8,371 bases of DNA from Acidobacteriota bacterium. GTDB taxonomy: Bacteria > Acidobacteriota > Blastocatellia > Pyrinomonadales > Pyrinomonadaceae. Both the position numbers and the translations under genes were made by a program. Shown here piece by piece: positions 1 through 6,024 of the stretch. Under the pieces are notes generated by a model. It was given only the letters and a program-made list of their open reading frames with translations, was not told the DNA's origin and ran no database searches. The DNA is taken from assembly GCA_005790265.1 (NCBI GenBank), contig SXVE01000380.1, positions 1 through 8,371 of the forward strand. The letters are read 5' to 3'. Every line of letters starts with the position of its first letter. Positions within the stretch are counted from its first letter, which is position 1.

Positions 1-877
1 AAAACTTCGGCAAAAAAGCTGTTCCGCCGGTTTCATCAGCGAATTTCTGCATATTCGATTGTCCGAACTGGCTGATTTTATTGAGCTGATAAGAACTTCC
101 CGCCGGATTGATCGAATAAAAAACCGTGTCGGCGTTTTGCAATGATCTGACGACTTTCGTTTGTTCAGCAATTTTTGCCGCGTCGCGCGCTCTAACACGA
201 ATTGTTTTTAATTCTTGTCCCTGAACCGAATCGATTAGCTTTCTCTCAGCGTTCCAAATTGCTCTGGTGATACCTTCACTATTTGTATCTTCGCCGTCAG
301 AGATGATAACAATTACTTTTCTTCTACCTTGAGGCGCGTTTTTTTGTAAATAATTCGCTGCTGTCGTAACCGAATCATAAAAGGCGGTTCGCTCCTTGGT
401 CGGCTGAACCAATTTAATGGCAATGGCTGATTTTTCCGCCGTTTCGCGCCCCTGAACTAAAATTGGTCGCTCGCCGACTGTAAAAATAGTTGCGCGATCT
501 TCCGGTCGCATCACTTGCTGCAAAAATCTGGCGGCGGTTTCCTGTTCAAATTGAAACATCGCGTCGGTGCTTGCCGAAATATCGAAAAGCAAAACGATTT
601 CGAGCGGCACTTTTTCGGCGTCGGACACGTTTTCGACTTGTTGATTTTTTCCTTCTTCAGAAACGCGGAAATCTTTGGCAGTCAAGCCGCTCACCGGCTG
701 TCCATTCGTATCTGTTACCGAAACGGGCACGATGACTAAACGCGAATCCACTTTGATGATTTCGCCGTCGTCCGCCGTTGCGGGCGGCGTCGGTCGCGGA
801 GTTTGAGCGAATGCGGGAGAGAGGAAAATCAAACTGAATAAAAATAAACCGGATAATTGCAGAATCTTGTTTTTCAT
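1..877 (-). CDS. Secreted VWA-domain protein, acidobacterial VWFA-related family (C-terminus off the window)
   Basis: The reading frame starts with ATG at 877-875 and stays open for 292 codons to the left edge, so the C-terminus is missing. Residues 1-25 form a signal peptide: Lys at 2 and 4, a hydrophobic core at about 5-20, and a PAFAQ cleavage region. A short Thr/Pro-rich linker follows, then a beta-rich segment (about 38-90, VPVSVTDTNGQPV...LTAKDF), then a von Willebrand factor A domain from about 91. The metal-binding MIDAS is recognisable: DISAS at 99-103, Thr164 in KERTAFYDS, and Asp194 in ISDGED. This order matches the VWFA-related proteins that are abundant in Acidobacteriota. They are exported and probably mediate metal-dependent protein binding at the envelope; the partner is unknown. 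GAGGAG at 890-895 is a plausible ribosome site 12 nt before the start; GGAG closer in is only 2 nt away. The upstream OmpA-like gene lies 120 bp away on the same strand. Confidence 0.85.
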   Translation of the reverse strand, partial: MKNKILQLSGLFLFSLIFLSPAFAQTPRPTPPATADDGEIIKVDSRLVIVPVSVTDTNGQPVSGLTAKDFRVSEEGKNQQVENVSDAEKVPLEIVLLFDISASTDAMFQFEQETAARFLQQVMRPEDRATIFTVGERPILVQGRETAEKSAIAIKLVQPTKERTAFYDSVTTAANYLQKNAPQGRRKVIVIISDGEDTNSEGITRAIWNAERKLIDSVQGQELKTIRVRARDAAKIAEQTKVVRSLQNADTVFYSINPAGSSYQLNKISQFGQSNMQKFADETGGTAFLPKF

Positions 878-926
878 AACTCCGTAAAACTCCTCAAAAC
901 GTATTTCATCATCGGGAAAATCTAAA

Positions 927-981
927 GAGGGCAATCAAAACGGAAAACATAGAATGTCATTTTCCGCCTCGATGTGCCCTC
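927..981 (-). terminator. Nested stem-loop between the OmpA-like and VWA genes, probable terminator
   Basis: An outer arm GAGGGCA (927-933) pairs with TGCCCTC (975-981). Inside it CGGAAA (941-946) pairs with TTTCCG (961-966), and ACAT (947-950) with ATGT (954-957). Read leftward, the inner stem is followed by TTTTGATT and the outer stem by TTTAGATTTT. The element lies just past the OmpA-like stop codon, which suits a rho-independent terminator or an mRNA-end structure. The T-tracts are interrupted, so termination may be partial and allow read-through into the VWA gene. Confidence 0.45.
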
Positions 982-997
982 AAATAAATCGAATTAG

Positions 998-1960
998 TTA
1001 CTGATCGTTAGTTGCCGCCGACTGGCGAACTTCGACGTTTTGATTGACGCCGCGGCTCACGAGAAGTTTGACTTCGACGCGACGATTCTGTTCCCGACCT
1101 TCACGCGTGGTGTTGTCGGCAACCGCCTGTAATTCGCCGAAACCGTATGATTGTCCGATACGACGCAGCGGAACGTTGTGCGTTTCGACCAAATAATCAA
1201 TGACCGCCTGCGCACGTTTCTGGCTCAACGCTTTATTGGCTTTAGCGCTTCCTTCCGCCGAAGCAAAACCGGTAATTTCAATCGTGTAGCCTTTCATCTG
1301 AATTGCCGCCGTCGCAACTTCGTCGAGCTGCTGTTTGGCTTCAGGCGAAAGAAGAGCACTGTTGACTTTGAAATTTACGCTGGCGGTTGACTGAACGACA
1401 TAATCGTCAAGCGCTGCGATTCTCTGATTGGTTGCATTGACGCCCTCGATTGCGGCGTCCGCTGTGTCTTGAGCAGCTTTCGCGCCGCCGCGGGCAGCAT
1501 TGGAAACCGCTACTAATTCGTCAATCTGCCCGGAAATGCGCTGGGCGTTTTGTTCGGCTTGATCAAGACGATCCTCGGCGGGAGTAACGCGAGCATCAAT
1601 TGATTGAGCTACTTCCAAGTTGCTTTTATCAAAGCGAATTTTGTTGGCAGCTAAACTGCCGCCATTGTCGCCGCGACCTTCAACTTCGATGTTTAAGCCG
1701 CGCACGATTGAACTCGCCGCATAAGTGTTTCCGCCGAAAAACGCGTTGTTTTTGATGCTGGCGTTCGGCGCGATCATTACTTTCGTGTCAACGCCGGTCG
1801 TGTCGCGAACAACAAAACTCGTATCGTCTTTGGCAACAACGACACCTTTAATTTTGTATTTTTGTCCGGCAGTCAAGCTGCGAAGCTGTGCATCCTGAGC
1901 GACCACACTCGCTACGCCTAAAAATAAAGCAAGAGACAAAACTGAAATTTTTCTTAACAT
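998..1960 (-). CDS. OmpA-family envelope protein with N-terminal beta domain, coiled coil and C-terminal OmpA domain
   Basis: This 320-residue protein has a signal peptide (1-21, cleavage near SVVA/QDA) and no lipobox Cys, so it is exported but not a lipoprotein. Residues about 28-118 form a small beta-rich domain (KYKIKGVVVAKDDTSFVVRD...) reminiscent of the OB-like DUF5666 fold; that match is tentative. Residues 127-188 are Ala/Gln-rich and heptad-like, probably a coiled-coil spacer. Residues 192-300 are an OmpA C-terminal domain: VNFKVNSALLSPEA, LSQKRA (245-250), GQSYGFGE and NRRVEV (292-297). Such domains bind peptidoglycan and tether the envelope. No beta-barrel precedes it. The canonical GHTD is GFAS, so the diaminopimelate-binding Asp is Ser234, while the partner Arg249 is kept. 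AGGAG at 1971-1975, 10 nt before the ATG, supports the start. The gene is probably transcribed alone from the 366-bp gap upstream. Confidence 0.88.
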   Translation of the reverse strand: MLRKISVLSLALFLGVASVVAQDAQLRSLTAGQKYKIKGVVVAKDDTSFVVRDTTGVDTKVMIAPNASIKNNAFFGGNTYAASSIVRGLNIEVEGRGDNGGSLAANKIRFDKSNLEVAQSIDARVTPAEDRLDQAEQNAQRISGQIDELVAVSNAARGGAKAAQDTADAAIEGVNATNQRIAALDDYVVQSTASVNFKVNSALLSPEAKQQLDEVATAAIQMKGYTIEITGFASAEGSAKANKALSQKRAQAVIDYLVETHNVPLRRIGQSYGFGELQAVADNTTREGREQNRRVEVKLLVSRGVNQNVEVRQSAATNDQ

Positions 1961-2326
1961 ATATATTTTACTCCTAATTTTAGATTAAGATTTTCAATCT
2001 ACAATTTTTGTACTACCGGGTTATGACGTTCGCACCTTCGCTCGGGTTGCTGGAAAAAACACTTTCTCGTCGTTTTCGGCGAATCGGTTTTTTTCAAATT
2101 GATTTGGCGCTGAATTCAATCCGGCAGTAATGTTTTAACGAATCCGTCTGTTACAACAACCGTGCCAACGGCTTGCGACGGAAACAATTGAGCGCAATTT
2201 AATACTTGAAAAGACAAAGGTTAGCAATCGGCGGAAGAAATTAAAGAAATTTTCCTTTGTTCTCAAAGCGGACAGTGTACCGAAAGTACAACTGTCCGCT
2301 TTTCATCCATCCACTGGGCAGTCATT
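1961..2326. other. 366-bp intergenic region: 5' leader of the OmpA-like gene and 3' end of the E2 gene
   Basis: No credible coding sequence lies here. The right end holds the strong stem-loop at 2265-2302, listed separately. The left end is the AT-rich leader of the OmpA-like gene. It carries its ribosome site and an inverted repeat TAGATT (1981-1986) / AATCTA (1996-2001) only 20 nt from the start codon. This could be a small 5'UTR hairpin or a protein-binding site. On the minus strand a weak promoter-like pair is TTGTAG with TAAAAT 16 bp further on, but neither box is convincing. In the middle stretch (about 2010-2240) I recognise nothing. Confidence 0.5.
2265..2302. terminator. Strong stem-loop downstream of the E2 gene, likely rho-independent terminator
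   Basis: AAAGCGGACAGT (2265-2276) is a perfect 12-bp inverted match to ACTGTCCGCTTT (2291-2302). The stem extends inward by GTAC (2277-2280) pairing with GTAC (2286-2289), with one bulged A at 2290 and a CGAAA loop. The stem lies 25 bp past the stop codon of the leftward E2 gene. Its A-rich and T-rich ends give a short U-tract in either reading direction. Only one gene end lies nearby, so termination of the E2 transcript is its most likely job. Confidence 0.7.
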
Positions 2327-4231
2327 CTAAAACGAAAACTGCGTGTTTTCAAGATATTCTTTCATTGAAGAAAGAAATCTCTCGGCATCTGCACCGTCAA
2401 CGACGCGATGATCGTAAGTCAGCGCGAAATACGCCATCGAACGAATCGCAATCACGTCATCGCCTTCCGCCGTCGTCATCACTTTCGGACGCTTTTCGAT
2501 AGTTCCGACGCACAGAATCGCAACTTGCGGCTGATTGATAATCGGTGTTCCAAATAATCCGCCGAAAACTCCCGGATTGGTAATCGTAAACGTTCCGCCC
2601 TGCACTTCATCGGGCGCCAGTTTTTTAGTGCGCGCTCGGTCGGCGAGATCATTTGCCGCGAGTGCCAAACCGGACAGCGAAAGCGTGTCCGCCCGCTTGA
2701 TAACCGGAACGATTAATCCCCAGTCGAGCGCGACCGCCATTCCGAGATTGACATCGCCTTTATAAATTATTTGATCGCCTGAAACCTGCGAATTGACAAT
2801 CGGAAAACGGCGCAAAGCACTCGTTACCGCTTGAAAAATAAACGGCATAAACGTCAATTTCGTGCCGTAGCGCGATTGAAATTCCGCTTTGTTTTTGTCG
2901 CGAAACTTGGCGACGTTAGTCATATCAAACTCGTAAACGCTGGTTACGTGCGCCGAAGTTTGTTTGGAGAACGTCATGTGCTCGGCGATTTTGCGGCGCA
3001 TCACCGACATCGGTTCGACGCGATCGCCGACCGCAGCGGCAACCGGCGTCGGCGTTTTCGCAATTTGCGGAGCGGAGGTTGAAGCTGTTTGCGGCTGGCT
3101 CATCGGCGCCACTGCCGGAGCCGTCGGCGCGGCGCCTTTGCGCAGTAAATCCTGCGGACGCAGTGCCGCGCCGGATTCGATAAACGAAACAATGTCTTTT
3201 TTCGTGACCCGACCGCTCATGCCCGAACCCTCGATGCGCGAAATATCAATGCCGTGTTCTTTGGCGATGTTGCGCACGAGCGGACTCGATTTTGTTTTAC
3301 GCAAATCGTCGAGCGACAAATCGCCGCCGTTGGCATTTCCGTTTGCGCTTCCGTTACTCTGCCCGTCTTCGACGGCATCGGGTCGCTGGTAATCGTAGCT
3401 TCTGCCTTCGGTTTCCTGAACATTCTGCGGCACTGAATCAGCGACCGATTGCGCGGTTGCGGTTTGCACGGAAACATCCGCACCGGTTGCCGCCGCGGTC
3501 GTTTCGACGGCTTGATTTTGTGCTGAAGACGATGCGGCAGTTGCGCCTTCCGCTCCGACCAAACCGACGATTGAGCCGACTTCGACCGTTTCGCCTTCGT
3601 TGGCGCGAATTTCGAGCAGCACGCCCGCCGTTGGAGACGGAACTTCGGCGTCAACTTTATCGGTGGAAATCTCGAGCAACGGCTCGTCTTTTTCGATTTT
3701 ATCGCCGACGGCTTTCAGCCATTTGGAAACCGTTCCCTCGGTAATTGATTCGCCCATTTGCGGCATCACGACTTCCGTCGCTTCTCCGGTCGAAGAAGCT
3801 GCGGCGTTTTGCGCATCCGGTTTGTTCGCCGAATCGTTCGCCGCAATCGCCTGATTTTCAGCGACAGCCGGTTCGCTCTCGTTTTTTTCAGCAACCGGCA
3901 CCGCGGCTTTTTCGACAACCGGCGCAGCGATTGGGGCTGGTTCAGTCGTCTGATTCTCTGCCGCCGGTGCCGAACCGTTCGACGAAGTTTCGCCTGCTTC
4001 GCCGACAATCGCGACGACGGCACCGACTTCGACCGTTTCGCCTTCCTGATTACGAATTTCCAACAAAACACCGGCTCCCGGACTCGGAACTTCGGCGTCA
4101 ACTTTATCGGTGGAAATCTCGAGCAACGGCTCGTCTTTTTCGATTTTATCGCCGACGGCTTTCAGCCATTTGGAAACCGTTCCCTCGGTAATTGATTCGC
4201 CCATTTGCGGCATCACGACTTCTACGCTCAT
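2327..4231 (-). CDS. sucB: Dihydrolipoyl acyltransferase, E2 of a 2-oxoacid dehydrogenase complex (probably succinyltransferase)
   Basis: This 634-residue protein has the full E2 layout. Lipoyl domain 1 (1-78) carries Lys43 in STDKVDAE, and lipoyl domain 2 (152-227) carries Lys192 in the same motif. Ala/Pro/Gln-rich linkers follow each. A peripheral subunit-binding domain (about 314-350, SSPLVRNIAKEHGIDI...GRVTKKDI) docks E1/E3. The acyltransferase core (about 403-634) contains TFTITNPGVFGG and the catalytic DHRVVDG with His608 and Asp612. The E2 core moves the acyl group from lipoyl-Lys to CoA in the cytoplasm. The double lipoyl layout and the TPIINQPQ segment resemble actinobacterial-type SucB, so 2-oxoglutarate is the favoured substrate. 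A pyruvate or branched-chain E2 cannot be excluded, because no E1 or E3 gene is adjacent. GGAG at 4237-4240, 5 nt before the ATG, supports the start. The two lipoyl domains share a 138-bp identical DNA repeat. Confidence 0.9.
   Translation of the reverse strand: MSVEVVMPQMGESITEGTVSKWLKAVGDKIEKDEPLLEISTDKVDAEVPSPGAGVLLEIRNQEGETVEVGAVVAIVGEAGETSSNGSAPAAENQTTEPAPIAAPVVEKAAVPVAEKNESEPAVAENQAIAANDSANKPDAQNAAASSTGEATEVVMPQMGESITEGTVSKWLKAVGDKIEKDEPLLEISTDKVDAEVPSPTAGVLLEIRANEGETVEVGSIVGLVGAEGATAASSSAQNQAVETTAAATGADVSVQTATAQSVADSVPQNVQETEGRSYDYQRPDAVEDGQSNGSANGNANGGDLSLDDLRKTKSSPLVRNIAKEHGIDISRIEGSGMSGRVTKKDIVSFIESGAALRPQDLLRKGAAPTAPAVAPMSQPQTASTSAPQIAKTPTPVAAAVGDRVEPMSVMRRKIAEHMTFSKQTSAHVTSVYEFDMTNVAKFRDKNKAEFQSRYGTKLTFMPFIFQAVTSALRRFPIVNSQVSGDQIIYKGDVNLGMAVALDWGLIVPVIKRADTLSLSGLALAANDLADRARTKKLAPDEVQGGTFTITNPGVFGGLFGTPIINQPQVAILCVGTIEKRPKVMTTAEGDDVIAIRSMAYFALTYDHRVVDGADAERFLSSMKEYLENTQFSF
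3638..3775. repeat. Direct repeat, copy in lipoyl domain 2
   Basis: This 138-bp stretch is identical base for base to 4085-4222, exactly 447 bp (149 codons) away and in the same reading frame. It encodes most of the N-terminal two thirds of the lipoyl domain, including the lipoylated Lys. Third codon positions are identical too. Confidence 0.95.
4085..4222. repeat. Direct repeat, copy in lipoyl domain 1
   Basis: This is the partner of 3638-3775 with no mismatch over 138 bp. Just left of it the two domains diverge (4046-4084 against 3599-3637), and then a further 23 bp match again (4023-4045 and 3576-3598). This mosaic points to recent gene conversion or recombination between the domains. Confidence 0.95.
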
Positions 4232-4278
4232 AAATTCTCCGTTATTAAATTATTGTTGAATAAAATTATCAAAAAGAT

Positions 4279-4308
4279 AGAATACAAGAAAATCGCCCGA
4301 AATGTGAA
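4279..4308 (-). promoter_or_regulatory. Candidate promoter for the E2 gene
   Basis: On the minus strand TTCACA (4303-4308) and TATTCT (4279-4284) are separated by 18 bp and lie about 50 nt before the E2 start codon. Four of six bases match the sigma-70-type -35 consensus and four of six match the -10. The surroundings are AT-rich. This is a pattern match only. Confidence 0.25.
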
Positions 4309-4322
4309 AAGTAGAAACGAAA

Positions 4323-4339
4323 GATTGCCGCGAGCAATC
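4323..4339 (-). terminator. Short stem-loop followed by a T-rich tail on the minus strand, possible terminator
   Basis: GATTGC (4323-4328) pairs with GCAATC (4334-4339) around a 5-nt loop. Read leftward the stem is followed by TTTCGTTTCT. It lies just upstream of the candidate E2 promoter and about 220 nt past the end of the small membrane-protein gene. It could end that transcript, but the stem is only 6 bp. Confidence 0.3.
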
Positions 4340-4560
4340 GCCGTTCGCACGAAAATCCGGTCGCGTTAAATCAGAACAATCCCCGTTTCCGCACGATTTC
4401 CCGCCGTCTGAAGTTTGTAAAACGGCGATAAAGGCAGCATTAGGAAATTTTATCTTTTGATAAGAAAAGCGCGGCTGAGAATTGAGAGAAACCGCCAGTT
4501 GACAACGATTTAACGCGGGCGTTTAGAGAATTTGTTTGCATTTAATGATGCTGATCGAAA

Positions 4561-4998
4561 CTAGCGAGCGAAAAGCGTTTTTGATTCAATTTGAGCGATT
4601 ATCTCCGCGATATTGCCGAGCGATTCGGTCAGTAATATTTTTTCGCCGCTTTGTTTAACGATCTCGCCGCCGATTTTCGTCCCGTTTTTTTCCTGCGCTC
4701 TGACGCTGCTGATTTCGCTCCACAAACAAGTTTTTTTGCGGTAAACGAAGCCGTGATCGTAGATTTTCAACTCGTTTTTCCGCTGCGTAATCCAGCCGAA
4801 CAGCGTGAATAACTGCACAATCAAAAATGCGGTGGCGAGAATAAAATAGCCAATATTCTGCCGCAAGGAAAAAGCGATGAGCATCGCGAGAAAAAAGATA
4901 AAGGAAACGACGGCGATAATCGCCGCACGCTGCAAAAGCGCGGGCGAAGTTCCGTAAACGGCGCGCAGTCTGCCGAGAGTTGTTGTGTTTTCCGACAT
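4561..4998 (-). CDS. Small two-helix membrane protein with a PH-like cytoplasmic domain, function unknown
   Basis: This is a 145-residue protein I cannot name. Residues about 24-45 (AAIIAVVSFIFFLAMLIAFSL) and 50-71 (GYFILATAFLIVQLFTLFGWI) are two hydrophobic helices joined by a short turn. The remaining 73 residues are soluble. The pattern LKIYDHGFVYRKKTCLWSEISSVRAQE at 77-103, followed by alternating strands and a final amphipathic helix (about 127-142), recalls bacterial PH-like domains placed after a membrane hairpin; that is an inference from the pattern. The ATG at 4998 has no clear ribosome site. The frame upstream is open without another ATG, so the start is reasonable but not certain. 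It lies 95 bp after the receiver/ATPase gene on the same strand and may be co-transcribed with it. Confidence 0.65.
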   Translation of the reverse strand: MSENTTTLGRLRAVYGTSPALLQRAAIIAVVSFIFFLAMLIAFSLRQNIGYFILATAFLIVQLFTLFGWITQRKNELKIYDHGFVYRKKTCLWSEISSVRAQEKNGTKIGGEIVKQSGEKILLTESLGNIAEIIAQIESKTLFAR

Positions 4999-5093
4999 CG
5001 AAACTAAACGAAGAAATATTATGGATGAGCTTGCACCGGACGAATCACGCGCTGAATTTCGCTCTAAACTTTGAGAACGATAATCTTTCCAGG

Positions 5094-5915
5094 CTAACTT
5101 TTTTGCAGCGAAGATTCTTTGCGCGCGTCGCTTTTTTTAATCATTTCAAGACGATTGCCGCGTTCGTTGTAGCGCACTTCGTCCATAATATTGTAGATAA
5201 AAAGCACGCCGCGTCCCGATGTTTTAAATAGATTTTCCGGATTGCGCGGATCGGGAATCGAACCGACGTCAAAACCTTCGCCTTCGTCTTCAATCGTAAA
5301 ACGCGCTTCTTTGGTTGAAACTTCCGCCGTTACTCGCACGGTTTTGTTCGCGTCAAATTTGTTGCCGTGTTTGACGGCGTTAACGAACGCTTCGTCGAGC
5401 GCGATAAAAAGATTGGAACTGTCCGGATTAATCACGCCGACTTTTTCCGCGCGTTTCATTAAATATTCGAGAATCGAATGCATCAGCGAAATCGCGCTCG
5501 GAAAAACGAACTCAATTTTTTCCCGAATTTGCTGCACCGCCTGCATTTTGTCAACGAACTGCGCTTTGTAATTAAGCACCGTTTCAAAAATATGTTTCAG
5601 CTCGGTTTCATCAAATTCGTCGCGGCGAAAATTCGTCGCGCAAACCTTGAATGCTTTGACGTGGCTGCGATTGAAAACGCTTTCGTCGGCTTCGGGCAGA
5701 CAACTTTCGTCGGTTTCCGGCAAACCGTTGCGCGGAAACGCTTTGTCGCCGTCGAGATCGGAAATAACGACATCAAACGTGTTGGTTTCATCAAGTTCGA
5801 CGGCTTCATCGCGGCTTTCGGTGGTTTTAACAAAATAACCGCTTTTGCTGAAAACTTCCTCAAGCGCGCTGCTCAAGTCGTCGTGGTCGTCAACAATTAA
5901 AATTCGTCTTTGCAT
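5094..5915 (-). CDS. Atypical receiver domain fused to an RsbW-like ATPase/kinase domain
   Basis: The 273-residue protein begins like a response regulator (1-55): strand ILIVDD with Asp9/Asp10, a helix, and strand FDVVISDLD with the candidate phospho-acceptor Asp53. The usual Thr/Ser strand and the Lys-Pro loop are not recognisable. Instead there is an acidic segment (55-85) with an 8-residue repeat LPETDESC/LPEADESV, then helices (103-165). Residues about 132-262 form a GHKL ATPase domain of the RsbW/SpoIIAB type: N box with Glu175 and Asn179 (DEAFVNAVKHGN), G1 box DEGEGFD (210-216) and G2 box GRGVLFI (234-240). RsbW-type proteins phosphorylate STAS anti-anti-sigma partners or bind sigma factors. 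This fusion would place such a switch under a phosphorelay, which is inferred. No sigma, STAS or PP2C gene is visible nearby. GGAAGG at 5921-5926, 5 nt before the ATG, supports the start. Confidence 0.82.
   Translation of the reverse strand: MQRRILIVDDHDDLSSALEEVFSKSGYFVKTTESRDEAVELDETNTFDVVISDLDGDKAFPRNGLPETDESCLPEADESVFNRSHVKAFKVCATNFRRDEFDETELKHIFETVLNYKAQFVDKMQAVQQIREKIEFVFPSAISLMHSILEYLMKRAEKVGVINPDSSNLFIALDEAFVNAVKHGNKFDANKTVRVTAEVSTKEARFTIEDEGEGFDVGSIPDPRNPENLFKTSGRGVLFIYNIMDEVRYNERGNRLEMIKKSDARKESSLQKS
5680..5727. repeat. Imperfect 24-bp tandem duplication inside the receiver/ATPase gene
   Basis: Units 5680-5703 and 5704-5727 match at 19 of 24 positions and both begin CTTTCGTCGG. In frame they encode the adjacent acidic octads LPEADESV and LPETDESC. 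This is a small in-frame duplication in the poorly conserved part of the receiver-like domain. Confidence 0.75.
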
Positions 5916-6024
5916 TCACACCTTCCAAATTTGCGGTTAAAGAGCCGGATTTCCATAAGAATAAACGATTAAATGAATTGGTTTGTTGCACATCATAACT
6001 TAAATTGGTAGAAATTTTCTAATA
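5916..6024. promoter_or_regulatory. Divergent intergenic region with promoters for the flanking genes
   Basis: The genes on both sides start outward from this 109-bp AT-rich gap, so promoters for both must lie here or overlap the genes. Rightward, TTGGTT (5978-5983) and TAAATT (6001-6006) with a 17-bp spacer is the best pair, about 18 nt before the acyltransferase ATG. Leftward I see no clear pair. No operator-like palindrome stands out. Confidence 0.4.

Larger units (their letters stand above)
4232..4560. other. 329-bp intergenic region upstream of the E2 gene
   Basis: No coding sequence is supported. The left part is AT-rich and holds the E2 ribosome site and a candidate promoter (4279-4308). 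Next to it lies a compact hairpin (4323-4339). Further right, CGCCGT (4402-4407) pairs with ACGGCG (4422-4427) across a 14-nt loop, and TTATC/GATAA (4450-4463) forms a weak AT hairpin. Neither has a terminator-like tail. A rightward TTGACA-17-TTTAGA pair at 4499-4527 has no rightward gene after it. Confidence 0.5.

Noticed and set aside
2257..2502. Rightward 81-codon frame at the end of the E2 gene
   Set aside because: It reads through the stem-loop at 2265-2302 and then antisense to E2, with no recognisable features.
3292..4191. Two rightward open frames over the E2 gene whose translations end in the same 30-odd residues
   Set aside because: The shared ending is caused by the 138-bp lipoyl repeat read on the opposite strand; the Arg-rich translations look like shadows.
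4402..4427. CGCCGT/ACGGCG hairpin as a terminator
   Set aside because: The loop is 14 nt and neither side is followed by a T-tract.
5478..5900. Rightward 140-codon frame antisense to the receiver/ATPase gene
   Set aside because: The translation is low in complexity and lacks family motifs, while the opposite strand shows clear ATPase boxes.
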